NCBI GenBank assembly: GCA_036495715.1 | Contig: DASXML010000080.1 | Coordinates: 1-64,000 of the forward strand | Origin: Scandinavium sp036495715 | Lineage (GTDB): Bacteria > Pseudomonadota > Gammaproteobacteria > Enterobacterales > Enterobacteriaceae | Direction of reading: 5' to 3' | DNA: 64,000 nt | Part shown: piece after piece, positions 8,485-17,259 of the stretch | Position numbering within the stretch: the stretch's first letter is position 1 | How the letters are laid out: each line of letters starts with the position of its first letter | Notes under the pieces: model-generated | The model's input: only the letters and a program-made list of their open reading frames with translations | Databases searched by the model: none | What the model was told of the DNA's origin: nothing | Program-made: the position numbers and the translations under genes

Positions 8485-9483
8485 TCAAAGTGACTGAATT
8501 TTTGCCCAGACGCTGTCATCGACGGTGATGCCATCGCGACGGTTATTGGCCTGCATTTGGGTGAATTCGTGGCCGGGCAGGCGAATGGCGACATCTTCAT
8601 CATTGCGTTCAGCGGTGGTGATGAAATCCATAATGCGTTGCAGTTTGGCGTCACGCGTCGGGGCGTCGATCAACCGGTCGACTTCGATGGCGATAAATAT
8701 CTGCGACACGCCGTATTCATCGCTGTTGTCTTCGGTCACTTCTGCCACTGAGGCACCGTTCGACAACAGTGTCGCAATCATATCCAGCACCACTGACAGC
8801 CCGGAGCCTTTCCAGTATCCCATCGGCAGGATGCGACGGTTTTTCTCAACAATCGCCGGGTCTTTTGTCAGGTTGCCGTCGTCGTCAAAGCCGCCGTCAA
8901 CGGGGAGTTCACGCCCGGCCAGGCGGTTCACTTCGAGCATGCCGTAGGAGAACATCGACATCGACATATCCACCATAGTGATGGGATTTCCGGGGATCGC
9001 CACGATCAACGGGTTGGTGCCGATACGGCATTCTTTTGCGCCCCACGGCGGCATGACTGCAATGGAGTTGGTCCAGCAGATCCCGACGTAGCCTTGTTCG
9101 GCTGCCTGCCAGCCGTAGCTGCCGCCGCGCATCCAGTGGTTTGCATTGCGCAGTGCCACCAGACCAATACCGTGGTCAGAGGCCAGTGAAATGGCACGAT
9201 CCATCATCTTCTTCGCGGTGAGATTGCCAATGGCCCGGCCTGCATCCCATTGTTCAATCGCGCCCAGGCGGATCACTGGCACCGGTTCGGCATCGGGAAC
9301 GATATCGCCGTTATCAAGCTGCTGAATGAATCGTGGAAAGCGGTTGATGCCGTGCGAGTACACGCCGGACTCGGTGGTGCGGGCAAACATGTCGGCGCAG
9401 GCTGCGGCGGTTTCTGGCTTAAGGTTGCGGGCCAGCAAGATGCGCTCAAACGCCGCTTTTAACTGTTCAAAAGTCACTTTCAT
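8485..9483 (-). CDS. yiaK: 2,3-diketo-L-gulonate reductase (YiaK/DlgD)
   Basis: NADH-dependent reductase of the malate/L-lactate dehydrogenase 2 family that reduces 2,3-diketo-L-gulonate to 3-keto-L-gulonate, the entry reaction of the pathway. The 332-residue sequence follows E. coli YiaK throughout: MKVTFEQLKAAF, the catalytic-His region ESGVYSHGINRFPRF, VALRNANHWMRGG, WGAKECRIGTNP and MGYWKGSG. First gene of the operon, divergent from yiaJ, with a palindromic operator candidate in the shared 227-bp intergenic region. Confidence 0.96.
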   Translation of the reverse strand: MKVTFEQLKAAFERILLARNLKPETAAACADMFARTTESGVYSHGINRFPRFIQQLDNGDIVPDAEPVPVIRLGAIEQWDAGRAIGNLTAKKMMDRAISLASDHGIGLVALRNANHWMRGGSYGWQAAEQGYVGICWTNSIAVMPPWGAKECRIGTNPLIVAIPGNPITMVDMSMSMFSYGMLEVNRLAGRELPVDGGFDDDGNLTKDPAIVEKNRRILPMGYWKGSGLSVVLDMIATLLSNGASVAEVTEDNSDEYGVSQIFIAIEVDRLIDAPTRDAKLQRIMDFITTAERNDEDVAIRLPGHEFTQMQANNRRDGITVDDSVWAKIQSL

Positions 9484-9537
9484 CCGGTTCTCCTGGGATG
9501 TGGTTGATCGGTTAACTGGTGTTATTTTTCTCTCTTA

Positions 9538-9563
9538 ATTTCATATTGTGAAATCTGATTTCA
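9538..9563. promoter_or_regulatory. Candidate YiaJ operator
   Basis: TGAAATCTGATTTCA (9549-9563) is a perfect 6-3-6 inverted repeat of the size IclR-family repressors bind (IclR itself binds TGGAAAT-N-ATTTCCA-like sites). A further ATTTCA half-site at 9538-9543 pairs with TGAAAT at 9549-9554 with a 5-bp spacer, so three half-sites stand in tandem. The position, 55-80 bp upstream of yiaK and about 150 bp upstream of yiaJ, suits repression of the yia operon. Not experimentally anchored. Confidence 0.5.
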
Positions 9564-9710
9564 AATATATAGATCGTTTTTTGACAAAGCAATGACAGCC
9601 ACTGCTTTTGAAATTATTTAAAATCAATTGGTTATGTTTTTGTTGTCGAGATCGTGAACTGAGGCACACTTTGCGCTACCATCAGATCGCGAAAAAAAGG
9701 AGCGCCCGTG

Positions 9711-10526
9711 ATGAGCCAGCAAAAGAGTGATGTGAGCCAGGAAAAAGAAAAACCTGCCGGTAGCCAGAGCCTGTTTCGCGGGTTGCTGCTGATAGAAATT
9801 CTGAGTAATTACCCCAACGGTTGTCCGTTGCAGCACCTTTCTGAGCAGTCGGGGCTGAATAAAAGCACCGTGCACCGTTTGCTGCAGGGCTTGCAGGCCT
9901 GCGGTTATGTGACACCCGCGCCTGCGGCCGGGAGCTATCGGTTGACCACCAAATTTATTGCGGTAGGGCAGAAGGCGCTGTCATCGCTCAACATCATTCA
10001 CGTGGCTGCGCCGCATCTGGAAACGCTGAATCTGACGACGGGCGAAACCGTCAACTTTTCCAGCCGAGAGGATGACCACGCGATCCTTATCTATAAGCTG
10101 GAGCCGACGACGGGAATGTTGCGCACGCGGGCGTATATTGGGCAGCACATGCCGCTGTACTGCTCGGCGATGGGCAAAATCTATATGGCGTTTGGCCATG
10201 CAGATTACGTCAACGCGTATTGGGAAAGTCATCAGGCTGAGATTCAACCGCTGACCCGCAACACCCTCACCGGATTACCGGCGATGTTCGACGAGCTGGC
10301 GCAGATCCGTGAGCGCAATATGGCGATGGATCGCGAAGAAAATGAGTTGGGCGTTTCCTGTATTGCTGTGCCGGTGTTTGATATTCACGGGCGAGTGCCG
10401 TACGCCATTTCCATTTCGCTTTCGACGTCGCGACTCAAACAGGTGGGGGAGAAGAATTTGCTCAAACCGTTGCGTGAAACGGCAGAAGCGATATCCAGGG
10501 AGTTAGGTTTTACGCTGCGGGAGTAA
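9711..10526 (+). CDS. yiaJ: IclR-family repressor of the yia operon (YiaJ)
   Basis: Transcription repressor with an N-terminal winged helix (FRGLLLIEILSNYPNGCPLQHLSEQSGLNKSTVHRLLQGLQ) and a C-terminal IclR effector domain (about residues 85-265). Conserved effector-domain landmarks are MPLYCSAMGKIYMAF and DREENELGVSCIAVPVFD. It is nearly identical in layout to E. coli YiaJ, though it ends soon after ELGFTLRE, about eight residues earlier. AAGGAG at 9697-9702 serves either the ATG at 9711 (8-nt spacing, preferred) or a GTG at 9708. It is divergent from yiaK and presumably responds to an ascorbate-derived effector. Confidence 0.93.
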   Translation: MSQQKSDVSQEKEKPAGSQSLFRGLLLIEILSNYPNGCPLQHLSEQSGLNKSTVHRLLQGLQACGYVTPAPAAGSYRLTTKFIAVGQKALSSLNIIHVAAPHLETLNLTTGETVNFSSREDDHAILIYKLEPTTGMLRTRAYIGQHMPLYCSAMGKIYMAFGHADYVNAYWESHQAEIQPLTRNTLTGLPAMFDELAQIRERNMAMDREENELGVSCIAVPVFDIHGRVPYAISISLSTSRLKQVGEKNLLKPLRETAEAISRELGFTLRE

Positions 10527-10583
10527 TTCAGTGCGGGGATGTCGTTACCCCTTTCAGCCGATGTGAACGGGGTAACGTCATGA

Positions 10584-11369
10584 TTAAATTTTGGTTTTTT
10601 TCATCATGCTGAAAATAAACAGCACTGCGGCGCAGAGCACCACTGACGGTCCGGCGGGCGTGTCGTAAAACGCGGAGAACGTCAGGCCGCCGGTGACAGC
10701 AATCATACCGATGCCAACGGCAATCCCGGCCATCTGTTCTGGCGTTTTCGCAAAGCGACGCGCGGTGGCGGCGGGAATAATCAGCAGCGACGTAATGATT
10801 AACGCGCCGACAAATTTCATGGCGACACCAATGGTTAATGCGGTGACCAGCATTAGCAGCAGTTTGACGCGTTGCAGTTTCACGCCGTCAACGAAGGCCA
10901 AGTCCGGGCTGATCGTCATCGACAACAAATTGCGCCACTGCCACAGCAGGATAGCTACGACAACAATAACGCCGAGTCCAATAGCGATTAAATCCTGCGG
11001 TGTCACCGCCAGCAGATCGCCAAACAGATAGGCCATCAAATCCACGCGAACGTTAGACATCAGGCTGACGACCACCAAGCCTAGCGATAACGCACTGTGC
11101 GCCATAATCCCCAACAGCGTATCGATCGCAAGATGGGGGCGGCGCTCAAGCCAGACCAGCCCGGCGGCCAGCAACAGGGTGATAGCAATAACGGCATAGA
11201 AAGGATTGATGTTCAGCAACAGCCCAAACGCCACACCGAGTAAAGAAGCATGCGCGAGGGTATCGCCAAAATAGGACATCCGACGCCAGACCACAAACGA
11301 GCCAAGTGGACCTGCGGCACAGGCGAGCATCACACCGGCAAGCCAGCCGGGTAACAGTAATTCAATCAT
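10584..11369 (-). CDS. znuB: Zinc ABC transporter permease ZnuB
   Basis: Inner-membrane permease of the high-affinity zinc uptake system, 261 residues, ABC-3 family with about seven to eight hydrophobic helices. It starts MIELLLPGWLAGVMLACAAGPLGSFVVWRRMSYFGDTLAHASL, identical in pattern to E. coli ZnuB. The frame stays open upstream, but the ATG at 11369 overlaps the znuC stop (ATGA) and matches the known length. It forms the transporter with ZnuC (ATPase) and periplasmic ZnuA. Confidence 0.96.
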   Translation of the reverse strand: MIELLLPGWLAGVMLACAAGPLGSFVVWRRMSYFGDTLAHASLLGVAFGLLLNINPFYAVIAITLLLAAGLVWLERRPHLAIDTLLGIMAHSALSLGLVVVSLMSNVRVDLMAYLFGDLLAVTPQDLIAIGLGVIVVVAILLWQWRNLLSMTISPDLAFVDGVKLQRVKLLLMLVTALTIGVAMKFVGALIITSLLIIPAATARRFAKTPEQMAGIAVGIGMIAVTGGLTFSAFYDTPAGPSVVLCAAVLFIFSMMKKTKI

Positions 11370-12121
11370 GTGCGGTCGTTCCCTCGGCGCAGAACAATGC
11401 GTCCTTGTAAATCGTGACGGTGATTGTGCTGGTGGCGATAAATGCCCAGTTGCTGTGCGGCACCAGGGCCAAACATCGAAATAAACTCCGGGTGCATCGA
11501 CACCACTTCCGGCGCACCAGAACAGCAGATGTGATGGTTCAGACACAGCACTTCGTCGGTTTTGGCCATCACCAGATGCAGATCGTGGGAAACCATCAGC
11601 ACCGCGCAATCAAGCTCGCTGCGCAGCTGGTCGATAAGATCATACAACGCGACCTGACCATTGACATCGACACCCTGAGTGGGCTCATCCAGCACCAGCA
11701 ACTGCGGTTGATTCAGCAACGCACGGGCCAGCAGGACGCGCTGCGTTTCGCCACCGGACAATTTTTGCATTGGCGCTTCCATCAGATGACCTGCCTGCAC
11801 ACGTTTCAGTGCCGGGAGAATGTCGTCTTTACGCGTGCCGGGACGCAGCCGTAAAAAACGACTGACGGTTAAGGGCAGGGTGGCATCGAGGTGTAATTTT
11901 TGCGGGACGTAGCCAATCCGCAGTTTACCCTCTCGCTTGATGACACCGGAATCCGGTGCTACCAGTCCGAGAACCACGCGGACAAGCGTCGACTTTCCTG
12001 CGCCATTTGGCCCAAGAAGCGTAAGAATTTTGCCAGGCTTTAGCGCCAGCGATACATCGGACAGGACACGGCGCTGACCGAAAGAGACCGAGACATTTTC
12101 GAGCGTTACGAGATTTGTCAT
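11366..12121 (-). CDS. znuC: Zinc ABC transporter ATP-binding protein ZnuC
   Basis: ATPase subunit of zinc import, 251 residues. It contains Walker A GPNGAGKST, the ABC signature LSGGETQRVLLARALL, Walker B LLVLDEPTQGVD, and the switch His in VSHDLHLV. The His-rich C-terminal tail (IYRHQHNHRHDLQ) is characteristic of ZnuC and may sense zinc. I start at 12121 (MTNLVTLENVSVSFG) as in E. coli; an in-frame start six codons upstream exists. The gene is divergent from znuA across a Zur box and is followed by znuB with a 4-bp overlap. Confidence 0.96.
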   Translation of the reverse strand: MTNLVTLENVSVSFGQRRVLSDVSLALKPGKILTLLGPNGAGKSTLVRVVLGLVAPDSGVIKREGKLRIGYVPQKLHLDATLPLTVSRFLRLRPGTRKDDILPALKRVQAGHLMEAPMQKLSGGETQRVLLARALLNQPQLLVLDEPTQGVDVNGQVALYDLIDQLRSELDCAVLMVSHDLHLVMAKTDEVLCLNHHICCSGAPEVVSMHPEFISMFGPGAAQQLGIYRHQHNHRHDLQGRIVLRRGNDRT

Positions 12122-12146
12122 TACAATTTGAGGTTGCACAAGTTAG

Positions 12147-12169
12147 TGAATGTTATAATATCACACTTC
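12147..12169. promoter_or_regulatory. Zur box between znuC and znuA
   Basis: The 23-bp segment centred on AATGTTATAATATCACA carries the dyad core TGTTATA/TATAACA-like expected for Zur, and is almost the sequence I know from the E. coli znuA-znuC intergenic region. It lies between the divergent starts (77 bp apart), so one zinc-loaded Zur dimer pair can repress both genes. Confidence 0.85.
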
Positions 12170-12198
12170 TTTTAATTATTACGATGATAAGACGCATT

Positions 12199-13143
12199 AT
12201 GTTACATAAAAAGACGCTTCTTTTCGCAGCATTATCCACCACGCTTTGGGGTTCTGTTGCGACGCAAACTAACGCCGCCGTTGTTGCCTCCTTAAAACCC
12301 CTCGGATTCATTGCTGCAGCCATTGCAGACGGTGTAACACCGACGCAGGTTCTGTTACCTGATGGGGCCTCTGAGCACGATTATTCCTTGCGTCCAAGTG
12401 ATGCAAAACGCTTACAAAACGCCGACTTAGTGGTATGGATTGGCCCTGAGATGGAAGCATTTATGGACAAGACAGCCACCGCGTTTCCTGAAGCTAAAAA
12501 GGTGACGATTTCAACGCTGCCGGGCGTGAAACCGTTGCTCATGAAAGGCGCAGACGACGATGACCACGACCACGATCATGACCATGGTACGGCTGAAAAA
12601 GGTGATGAAGGGAACCATCATGGCGAGTACAACATGCATCTCTGGCTGTCGCCTGAGATAGCGCGCCTGTCGGCGGTTGCAATCCACGATAAATTAGTGG
12701 AACTTATGCCGCAAAGTCGAACCAAACTAGACGCCAACCTGAAGGATTTCGAGGCTCAATTAGCCGTGACCGATAAACAGGTGGGTAACGAGCTGGCACC
12801 GTTGAAAGGAAAAGGGTATTTCGTTTTTCATGACGCCTACGGCTACTACGAAAAACACTACGGAATGACCTCGCTGGGGCATTTTACCGTCAACCCTGAA
12901 ATCCAACCCGGTGCGCAGCGTTTACATGAAATAAGAACACAGTTGGTTGAGCAAAAAGCGACCTGCGTTTTTGCTGAGCCACAATTCAGGCCGGCAGTGG
13001 TGGAAGCGGTATCTCGCGGAACCACCGTTCGAATGGGGACTCTGGATCCGCTTGGCGCCAACATTCCGTTGGGCAAAGCGAGTTATCCGACTTTTCTGAC
13101 CCAACTGGCGAACCAGTATTCGAGCTGCCTGAAAGGAGATTAA
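12199..13143 (+). CDS. znuA: Periplasmic zinc-binding protein ZnuA
   Basis: Cluster A-I solute-binding protein that captures zinc in the periplasm for ZnuBC. The 314-residue precursor has a signal peptide (MLHKKTLLFAALSTTLWGS, cleavage after about NAA), a His/Asp-rich flexible loop (DDDDHDHDHDHG followed by GNHHGEYN) and conserved metal ligands in the GASEHDYSLRP, NMHLWLSP and FHDAYGYYEK regions. The ATG at 12199 is preferred because it begins the signal peptide as in E. coli; an ATG at 12184 is also in frame. It ends 15 bp before mepM. Confidence 0.95.
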   Translation: MLHKKTLLFAALSTTLWGSVATQTNAAVVASLKPLGFIAAAIADGVTPTQVLLPDGASEHDYSLRPSDAKRLQNADLVVWIGPEMEAFMDKTATAFPEAKKVTISTLPGVKPLLMKGADDDDHDHDHDHGTAEKGDEGNHHGEYNMHLWLSPEIARLSAVAIHDKLVELMPQSRTKLDANLKDFEAQLAVTDKQVGNELAPLKGKGYFVFHDAYGYYEKHYGMTSLGHFTVNPEIQPGAQRLHEIRTQLVEQKATCVFAEPQFRPAVVEAVSRGTTVRMGTLDPLGANIPLGKASYPTFLTQLANQYSSCLKGD

Positions 13144-13158
13144 CGAGGAAGTGAATAC

Positions 13159-14478
13159 GTGCAGCAGATAGCCCGCTCTGTCGCCCTGGCATTTAATAAT
13201 TTGCCGCGGCCCCATCGCGTTATGTTGGGGTCATTGACCGTTCTCACCTTAGCGGTCGCCGTATGGCGACCGTATGTGTACCATCCCCATTCAGCTCCTA
13301 TCGTCAGAACCATCGAACTCGAAAAGAGTGAAATCCATTCTTTGTTGCCCGAAGCCAGTGAGCCTATCGATCAGGCCCCACAGGAAGATGAAGCCATTCC
13401 GCAGGATGAGCTGGACGACAAAGCGGACAGCGACGCTGGGGTACATGAATACGTCGTGTCTACGGGCGATACGCTCAGCAGCATTCTTAATCAGTACGGC
13501 ATCGATATGGGAAATATCAGCCAACTGGCCGCGTCGGATAAAGACCTGCGGAATCTAAAAATCGGTCAACAGCTCTCATGGACGCTCACCGACGACGGTG
13601 ATTTGCAGCGTATGACGTGGGAAGTGTCTCGCCGCGAAACCCGCACCTATGACAAGGCTGCAAACGGTTTCAAAATGAGCAGCGAAACGCAGCAGGGTGA
13701 TTGGGTCAACAGCGTGGTGAAAGGCACCGTGGGTGGCAGTTTCGTCTCCAGTGCGCGTAACGCCGGTTTAACCAGCACCGAAGTCAGTGCGGTCATCAAA
13801 GCCATGCAGTGGCAAATGGACTTCCGTAAACTGAAAAAAGGCGATGAGTTCTCCGTCTTGATGTCGCGTGAAATTCTGGACGGCAAGCGTGAACAAAGCC
13901 AGTTACAGGGCGTGCGTTTGCGTTCAAGCGGCAAAGATTACTACGCTATCCGCGCCGAAGATGGCAAGTTTTATGATAAGAGTGGTACTGGGCTGGCAAA
14001 AGGCTTCATGCGCTTCCCGACCTCACGTCAGTTCCGCGTATCATCAAACTTCAATCCGCGTCGTCTGAATCCCGTCACCGGGCGCGTTGCACCGCATAAA
14101 GGCGTCGATTTCGCCATGCCACAGGGCACGCCAGTGCTGGCTGTCGGTGATGGTGAAGTGGTCGTCGCGAAACGTAGCGGTGCGGCGGGTTATTATGTCG
14201 CATTGCGTCACGGCCGGACTTACACCACGCGTTACATGCACTTGCGTAAGCTGCTGGTGAAACCAGGACAGAAAGTGAAGCGTGGCGATCGTATTGCGCT
14301 TTCAGGCAATACGGGTCGTTCGACTGGCCCGCATCTGCATTATGAAGTGTGGATCAACCAGCAGGCGGTAAACCCGTTAACCGCAAAACTGCCGCGAACC
14401 GAAGGATTGTCAGGCTCCGATCGTCGTGATTTCCTGGCGCAGGTCAAAGAGGTTGCTCCACAGCTGCAAATTGACTAA
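13159..14478 (+). CDS. mepM: Murein DD-endopeptidase MepM
   Basis: M23 (LytM-type) endopeptidase that cleaves D-Ala-mDAP cross-links to let new peptidoglycan be inserted. The 439 residues comprise an N-terminal membrane anchor (VMLGSLTVLTLAVAVW), a LysM-like/OapA region beginning HEYVVSTGDTLSSILNQYG, and a C-terminal M23 domain with the zinc ligands HKGVDFAMP and HLHYEVW. The GTG start at 13159 gives MQQIARSVALAF, as in E. coli. An intrinsic terminator follows at 14493. Prc, whose gene is also in this window, degrades the related MepS. Confidence 0.95.
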   Translation: MQQIARSVALAFNNLPRPHRVMLGSLTVLTLAVAVWRPYVYHPHSAPIVRTIELEKSEIHSLLPEASEPIDQAPQEDEAIPQDELDDKADSDAGVHEYVVSTGDTLSSILNQYGIDMGNISQLAASDKDLRNLKIGQQLSWTLTDDGDLQRMTWEVSRRETRTYDKAANGFKMSSETQQGDWVNSVVKGTVGGSFVSSARNAGLTSTEVSAVIKAMQWQMDFRKLKKGDEFSVLMSREILDGKREQSQLQGVRLRSSGKDYYAIRAEDGKFYDKSGTGLAKGFMRFPTSRQFRVSSNFNPRRLNPVTGRVAPHKGVDFAMPQGTPVLAVGDGEVVVAKRSGAAGYYVALRHGRTYTTRYMHLRKLLVKPGQKVKRGDRIALSGNTGRSTGPHLHYEVWINQQAVNPLTAKLPRTEGLSGSDRRDFLAQVKEVAPQLQID

Positions 14479-14492
14479 AAACCGTTCTCTTA

Positions 14493-14525
14493 AAGCCGAT
14501 GCCTGACCTGGCGTCGGCTTTTTCT
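14493..14525 (+). terminator. Intrinsic terminator after mepM
   Basis: AAGCCGA (14493-14499) pairs with TCGGCTT (14514-14520), with additional GCC/GGC pairs inside, followed by a T-rich tract. Confidence 0.85.
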
Positions 14526-14597
14526 TTTGTGCGAAGCCGGGCTCGTCGCTAAACTATCAGCATCTTAATCATTTTCTGGCACGACTCTGGAACAGGC

Positions 14598-15569
14598 ATG
14601 GACACGAAAAAAAATAACATTGAGTTTATTCCTCAGTTCGAAAAATCCTTTTTACACCCGCGTTATTGGGGCTCATGGCTGGGCGTGCTGGCTTTCGCCG
14701 GTATCGCGCTGACACCAGCATCGTTTCGCGATCCGATCCTTGGCGCGTTAGGGAAAAAAGTGGGACGGCTGGCAAAAAGCTCCCGCCGTCGTGCGCAAAT
14801 CAATCTGCTTTACTGCTTCCCGGAAAAAAGCGAAGCCGAACGTGAAGCGATCATTGATGAAATGTACGCCACCGCGCCACAGGCAATGGTGATGATGGCT
14901 GAGCTTGGCTTGCGTGATCCCAAGAAAGTTCTGCCGCGCGTTGATTGGCAGGGGATCGAAATCATCGAAGAGTTGCAGCGTAACGATGAGAAGGTGATTT
15001 TCCTCGTGCCGCATGGTTGGGGGGTGGATATTCCGGCAATGCTGATGGCCTCGAAAGGGCAGAAGATGGCGGCGATGTTCCACAATCAGGGCAACCCGGT
15101 CTTTGACTACATTTGGAACACCGTCCGCCGTCGTTTTGGTGGGCGTATGCACGCGCGCAACGACGGGATTAAGCCGTTTATCAAATCTGTCCGTGAAGGG
15201 TATTGGGGCTACTATCTGCCCGATCAGGATCACGGTGAAGAACACAGCGAATTCGTTGATTTCTTCGCGACCTATAAAGCGACACTGCCGGCGATTGGCC
15301 GTTTGATGAAGGTCTGTCGCGCGCGAGTCGTACCGCTTTTCCCCGTTTATGATGGCAAAACACACCGTCTGACCGTTGAGATCCGTCCCCCAATGGATGA
15401 CCTGATAACAGCGGATGACAACACCATTGCTCGGCGTATGAACGAAGAAGTGGAAGTGTTCGTCACCCCGCATACGGAACAGTACACCTGGATCCTCAAG
15501 TTGCTAAAAACGCGTAAGCCCGGGGATATTGAGCCGTACAAGCGCAAGGACTTGTTTCCTGGAAAATGA
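14598..15569 (+). CDS. lpxM: Lipid A myristoyltransferase LpxM
   Basis: Inner-membrane acyltransferase that adds the secondary myristoyl chain to Kdo2-lipid A, completing hexa-acylation. The 323-residue sequence has a membrane-anchoring N-terminal segment (YWGSWLGVLAFAGIAL) and the HX4D catalytic motif HGWGVD (about 139-144), then LPDQDHG and RARVVPLFPVYDG. Length equals E. coli LpxM. It has its own space upstream (120 bp after mepM) and converges on pykA. Confidence 0.96.
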   Translation: MDTKKNNIEFIPQFEKSFLHPRYWGSWLGVLAFAGIALTPASFRDPILGALGKKVGRLAKSSRRRAQINLLYCFPEKSEAEREAIIDEMYATAPQAMVMMAELGLRDPKKVLPRVDWQGIEIIEELQRNDEKVIFLVPHGWGVDIPAMLMASKGQKMAAMFHNQGNPVFDYIWNTVRRRFGGRMHARNDGIKPFIKSVREGYWGYYLPDQDHGEEHSEFVDFFATYKATLPAIGRLMKVCRARVVPLFPVYDGKTHRLTVEIRPPMDDLITADDNTIARRMNEEVEVFVTPHTEQYTWILKLLKTRKPGDIEPYKRKDLFPGK

Positions 15570-15649
15570 GTCTGAGCGTCGTGCTAATAAACAATCTTTA
15601 AGCCAGGGGCATTGAGCTGAGGTTGAAGGGCAGGTACCGCGGGAAAATG

Positions 15650-15675
15650 AAACTGCCGGGAAAGCCCGGCAGTTT
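15650..15675. terminator. Bidirectional terminator between lpxM and pykA
   Basis: AAACTGCCGGG (15650-15660) and CCCGGCAGTTT (15665-15675) form a perfect 11-bp stem with a 4-nt loop. T-rich sequence follows on the minus strand, so it mainly ends pykA and possibly lpxM. Confidence 0.8.
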
Positions 15676-15690
15676 ATGGTAAGAGTGACA

Positions 15691-17133
15691 TTACTCTACG
15701 GTCAGAATACGCGTGGTGTTCGTGGTGCCCACGGTACTCATCACGTCGCCCTGAGTGACGATAACCAGATCGCCAGAGACCAGATAGCCTTTGTCACGCA
15801 GCAGATTCACGGCATCGCTGGCGGCGGCTACGCCGTCGGTCGCGCTGTCGAAGTGAACCGGCGTTACGCCACGATACAGAGAGGTCAGGTTCAGGGTACG
15901 TTCATGACGGGAGAGCGCAAAAATCGGCAGACCGGAGCTGATGCGAGACGTCATCAGTGCGGTACGCCCGGATTCGGTCATGGTGATGATCGCCGACACG
16001 CCTTTCAGGTGGTTTGCCGCGTACATCGCCGACATGGCAATGGCTTCTTCCACGTTATCAAACTGGATGTCGAGACGGTGCTTAGAGACGTTGATGCTAG
16101 GAATTTTTTCTGCACCCAGGCACACGCGCGCCATGGCCGCCACGGTTTCAGACGGGTACTGACCCGCAGCGGTTTCCGCTGATAGCATCACCGCATCGGT
16201 GCCATCCAGCACGGCGTTTGCCACGTCCATGACTTCGGCACGGGTTGGCATTGGGTTGGTGATCATCGATTCCATCATTTGCGTTGCAGTGATCACTGAG
16301 CGGTTCAACTGACGGGCACGACGGATCAACGCTTTCTGAATGCCGACCAGTTCCGGGTCGCCGATTTCCACACCGAGGTCGCCACGGGCAACCATGACAA
16401 CGTCAGAGGCGAGAATGATGTCGTCCATCGCGTCCTGGCTGCAGACGGCTTCTGCACGTTCAACTTTCGCTACGATTTTCGCGTCACAGCCTGCCTCGCG
16501 CGCCAGACGGCGGGCATAGTTCAGATCTTCACCACAGCGTGGGAAGGAGACGGCCAGATAGTCCACGCCAATCAGCGCGGCGGTCAGGATGTCTGCTTTA
16601 TCTTTTTCAGTCAGCGCTTCGGCAGAAAGGCCGCCGCCGAGTTTGTTAATGCCTTTGTTGTTGGACAGCGGGCCACCGACGGTCACCTCGGTGAACACTT
16701 TCAGGCCCTGAACTTCCAACACTTTCAGCTGCACGCGACCATCGTCGAGCAGCAGGATGTCGCCAGGCACGACGTCAGCCGGCAGGCCTTTGTAGTCGAT
16801 ACCGACTTTCTCTTTGTCGCCTTCGCCTTTACCAAGGTTGGCATCCAGCAGGAATTTGTCGCCGATATTAAGGAATACTTTACCTTCTTTGAAGGTCGAA
16901 ACACGGATTTTTGGCCCTTGCAGATCGCCGAGGATAGCGACGTGGCGACCTAATTTAGCCGCGATTTCGCGGACTTTATCAGCGCGGATTTTATGGTCTT
17001 CGGCGCTGCCGTGGGAGAAGTTCATGCGGACAACGTTCGCACCCGCTGCAATCACCTTTTCAAGGTTATTATCGCGGTCGGTAGCCGGGCCTAACGTGGT
17101 CACGATTTTGGTTCTGCGAAGCCTTCTGGACAT
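15691..17133 (-). CDS. pykA: Pyruvate kinase II (PykA)
   Basis: Converts phosphoenolpyruvate and ADP to pyruvate and ATP in glycolysis; this isozyme is AMP-activated in E. coli. The 480 residues start MSRRLRRTKIVTTLGPATDR, contain the active-site MNFSHGSAEDH, IVAKVERAEAV (catalytic Lys and metal site), VMVARGDLGVEIG and ATQMMESMITNPMPTRAEVMDVANAVLDG, and end with the allosteric domain. An in-frame extension of 20 residues upstream is not supported by homology. Convergent with lpxM. hexR lies 126 bp upstream on the same strand with its own control. Confidence 0.97.
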   Translation of the reverse strand: MSRRLRRTKIVTTLGPATDRDNNLEKVIAAGANVVRMNFSHGSAEDHKIRADKVREIAAKLGRHVAILGDLQGPKIRVSTFKEGKVFLNIGDKFLLDANLGKGEGDKEKVGIDYKGLPADVVPGDILLLDDGRVQLKVLEVQGLKVFTEVTVGGPLSNNKGINKLGGGLSAEALTEKDKADILTAALIGVDYLAVSFPRCGEDLNYARRLAREAGCDAKIVAKVERAEAVCSQDAMDDIILASDVVMVARGDLGVEIGDPELVGIQKALIRRARQLNRSVITATQMMESMITNPMPTRAEVMDVANAVLDGTDAVMLSAETAAGQYPSETVAAMARVCLGAEKIPSINVSKHRLDIQFDNVEEAIAMSAMYAANHLKGVSAIITMTESGRTALMTSRISSGLPIFALSRHERTLNLTSLYRGVTPVHFDSATDGVAAASDAVNLLRDKGYLVSGDLVIVTQGDVMSTVGTTNTTRILTVE

Positions 17134-17259
17134 GTAATACTCCGTTGCTGAAACAATTTTGGTGTTGCGTGAACAGGCATTCGGGCGTTCCACCTGTGCG
17201 AAGTCTAATGCTGGAACTTAACCGAATGTACAAATAAGTTACAAGCTTGTTATAAACTT

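Noticed and set aside
14748..15473. Long antisense frame (241 codons) within lpxM
   Set aside because: It lies wholly opposite a clear conserved gene, has His/Arg-rich random composition and no ribosome site.
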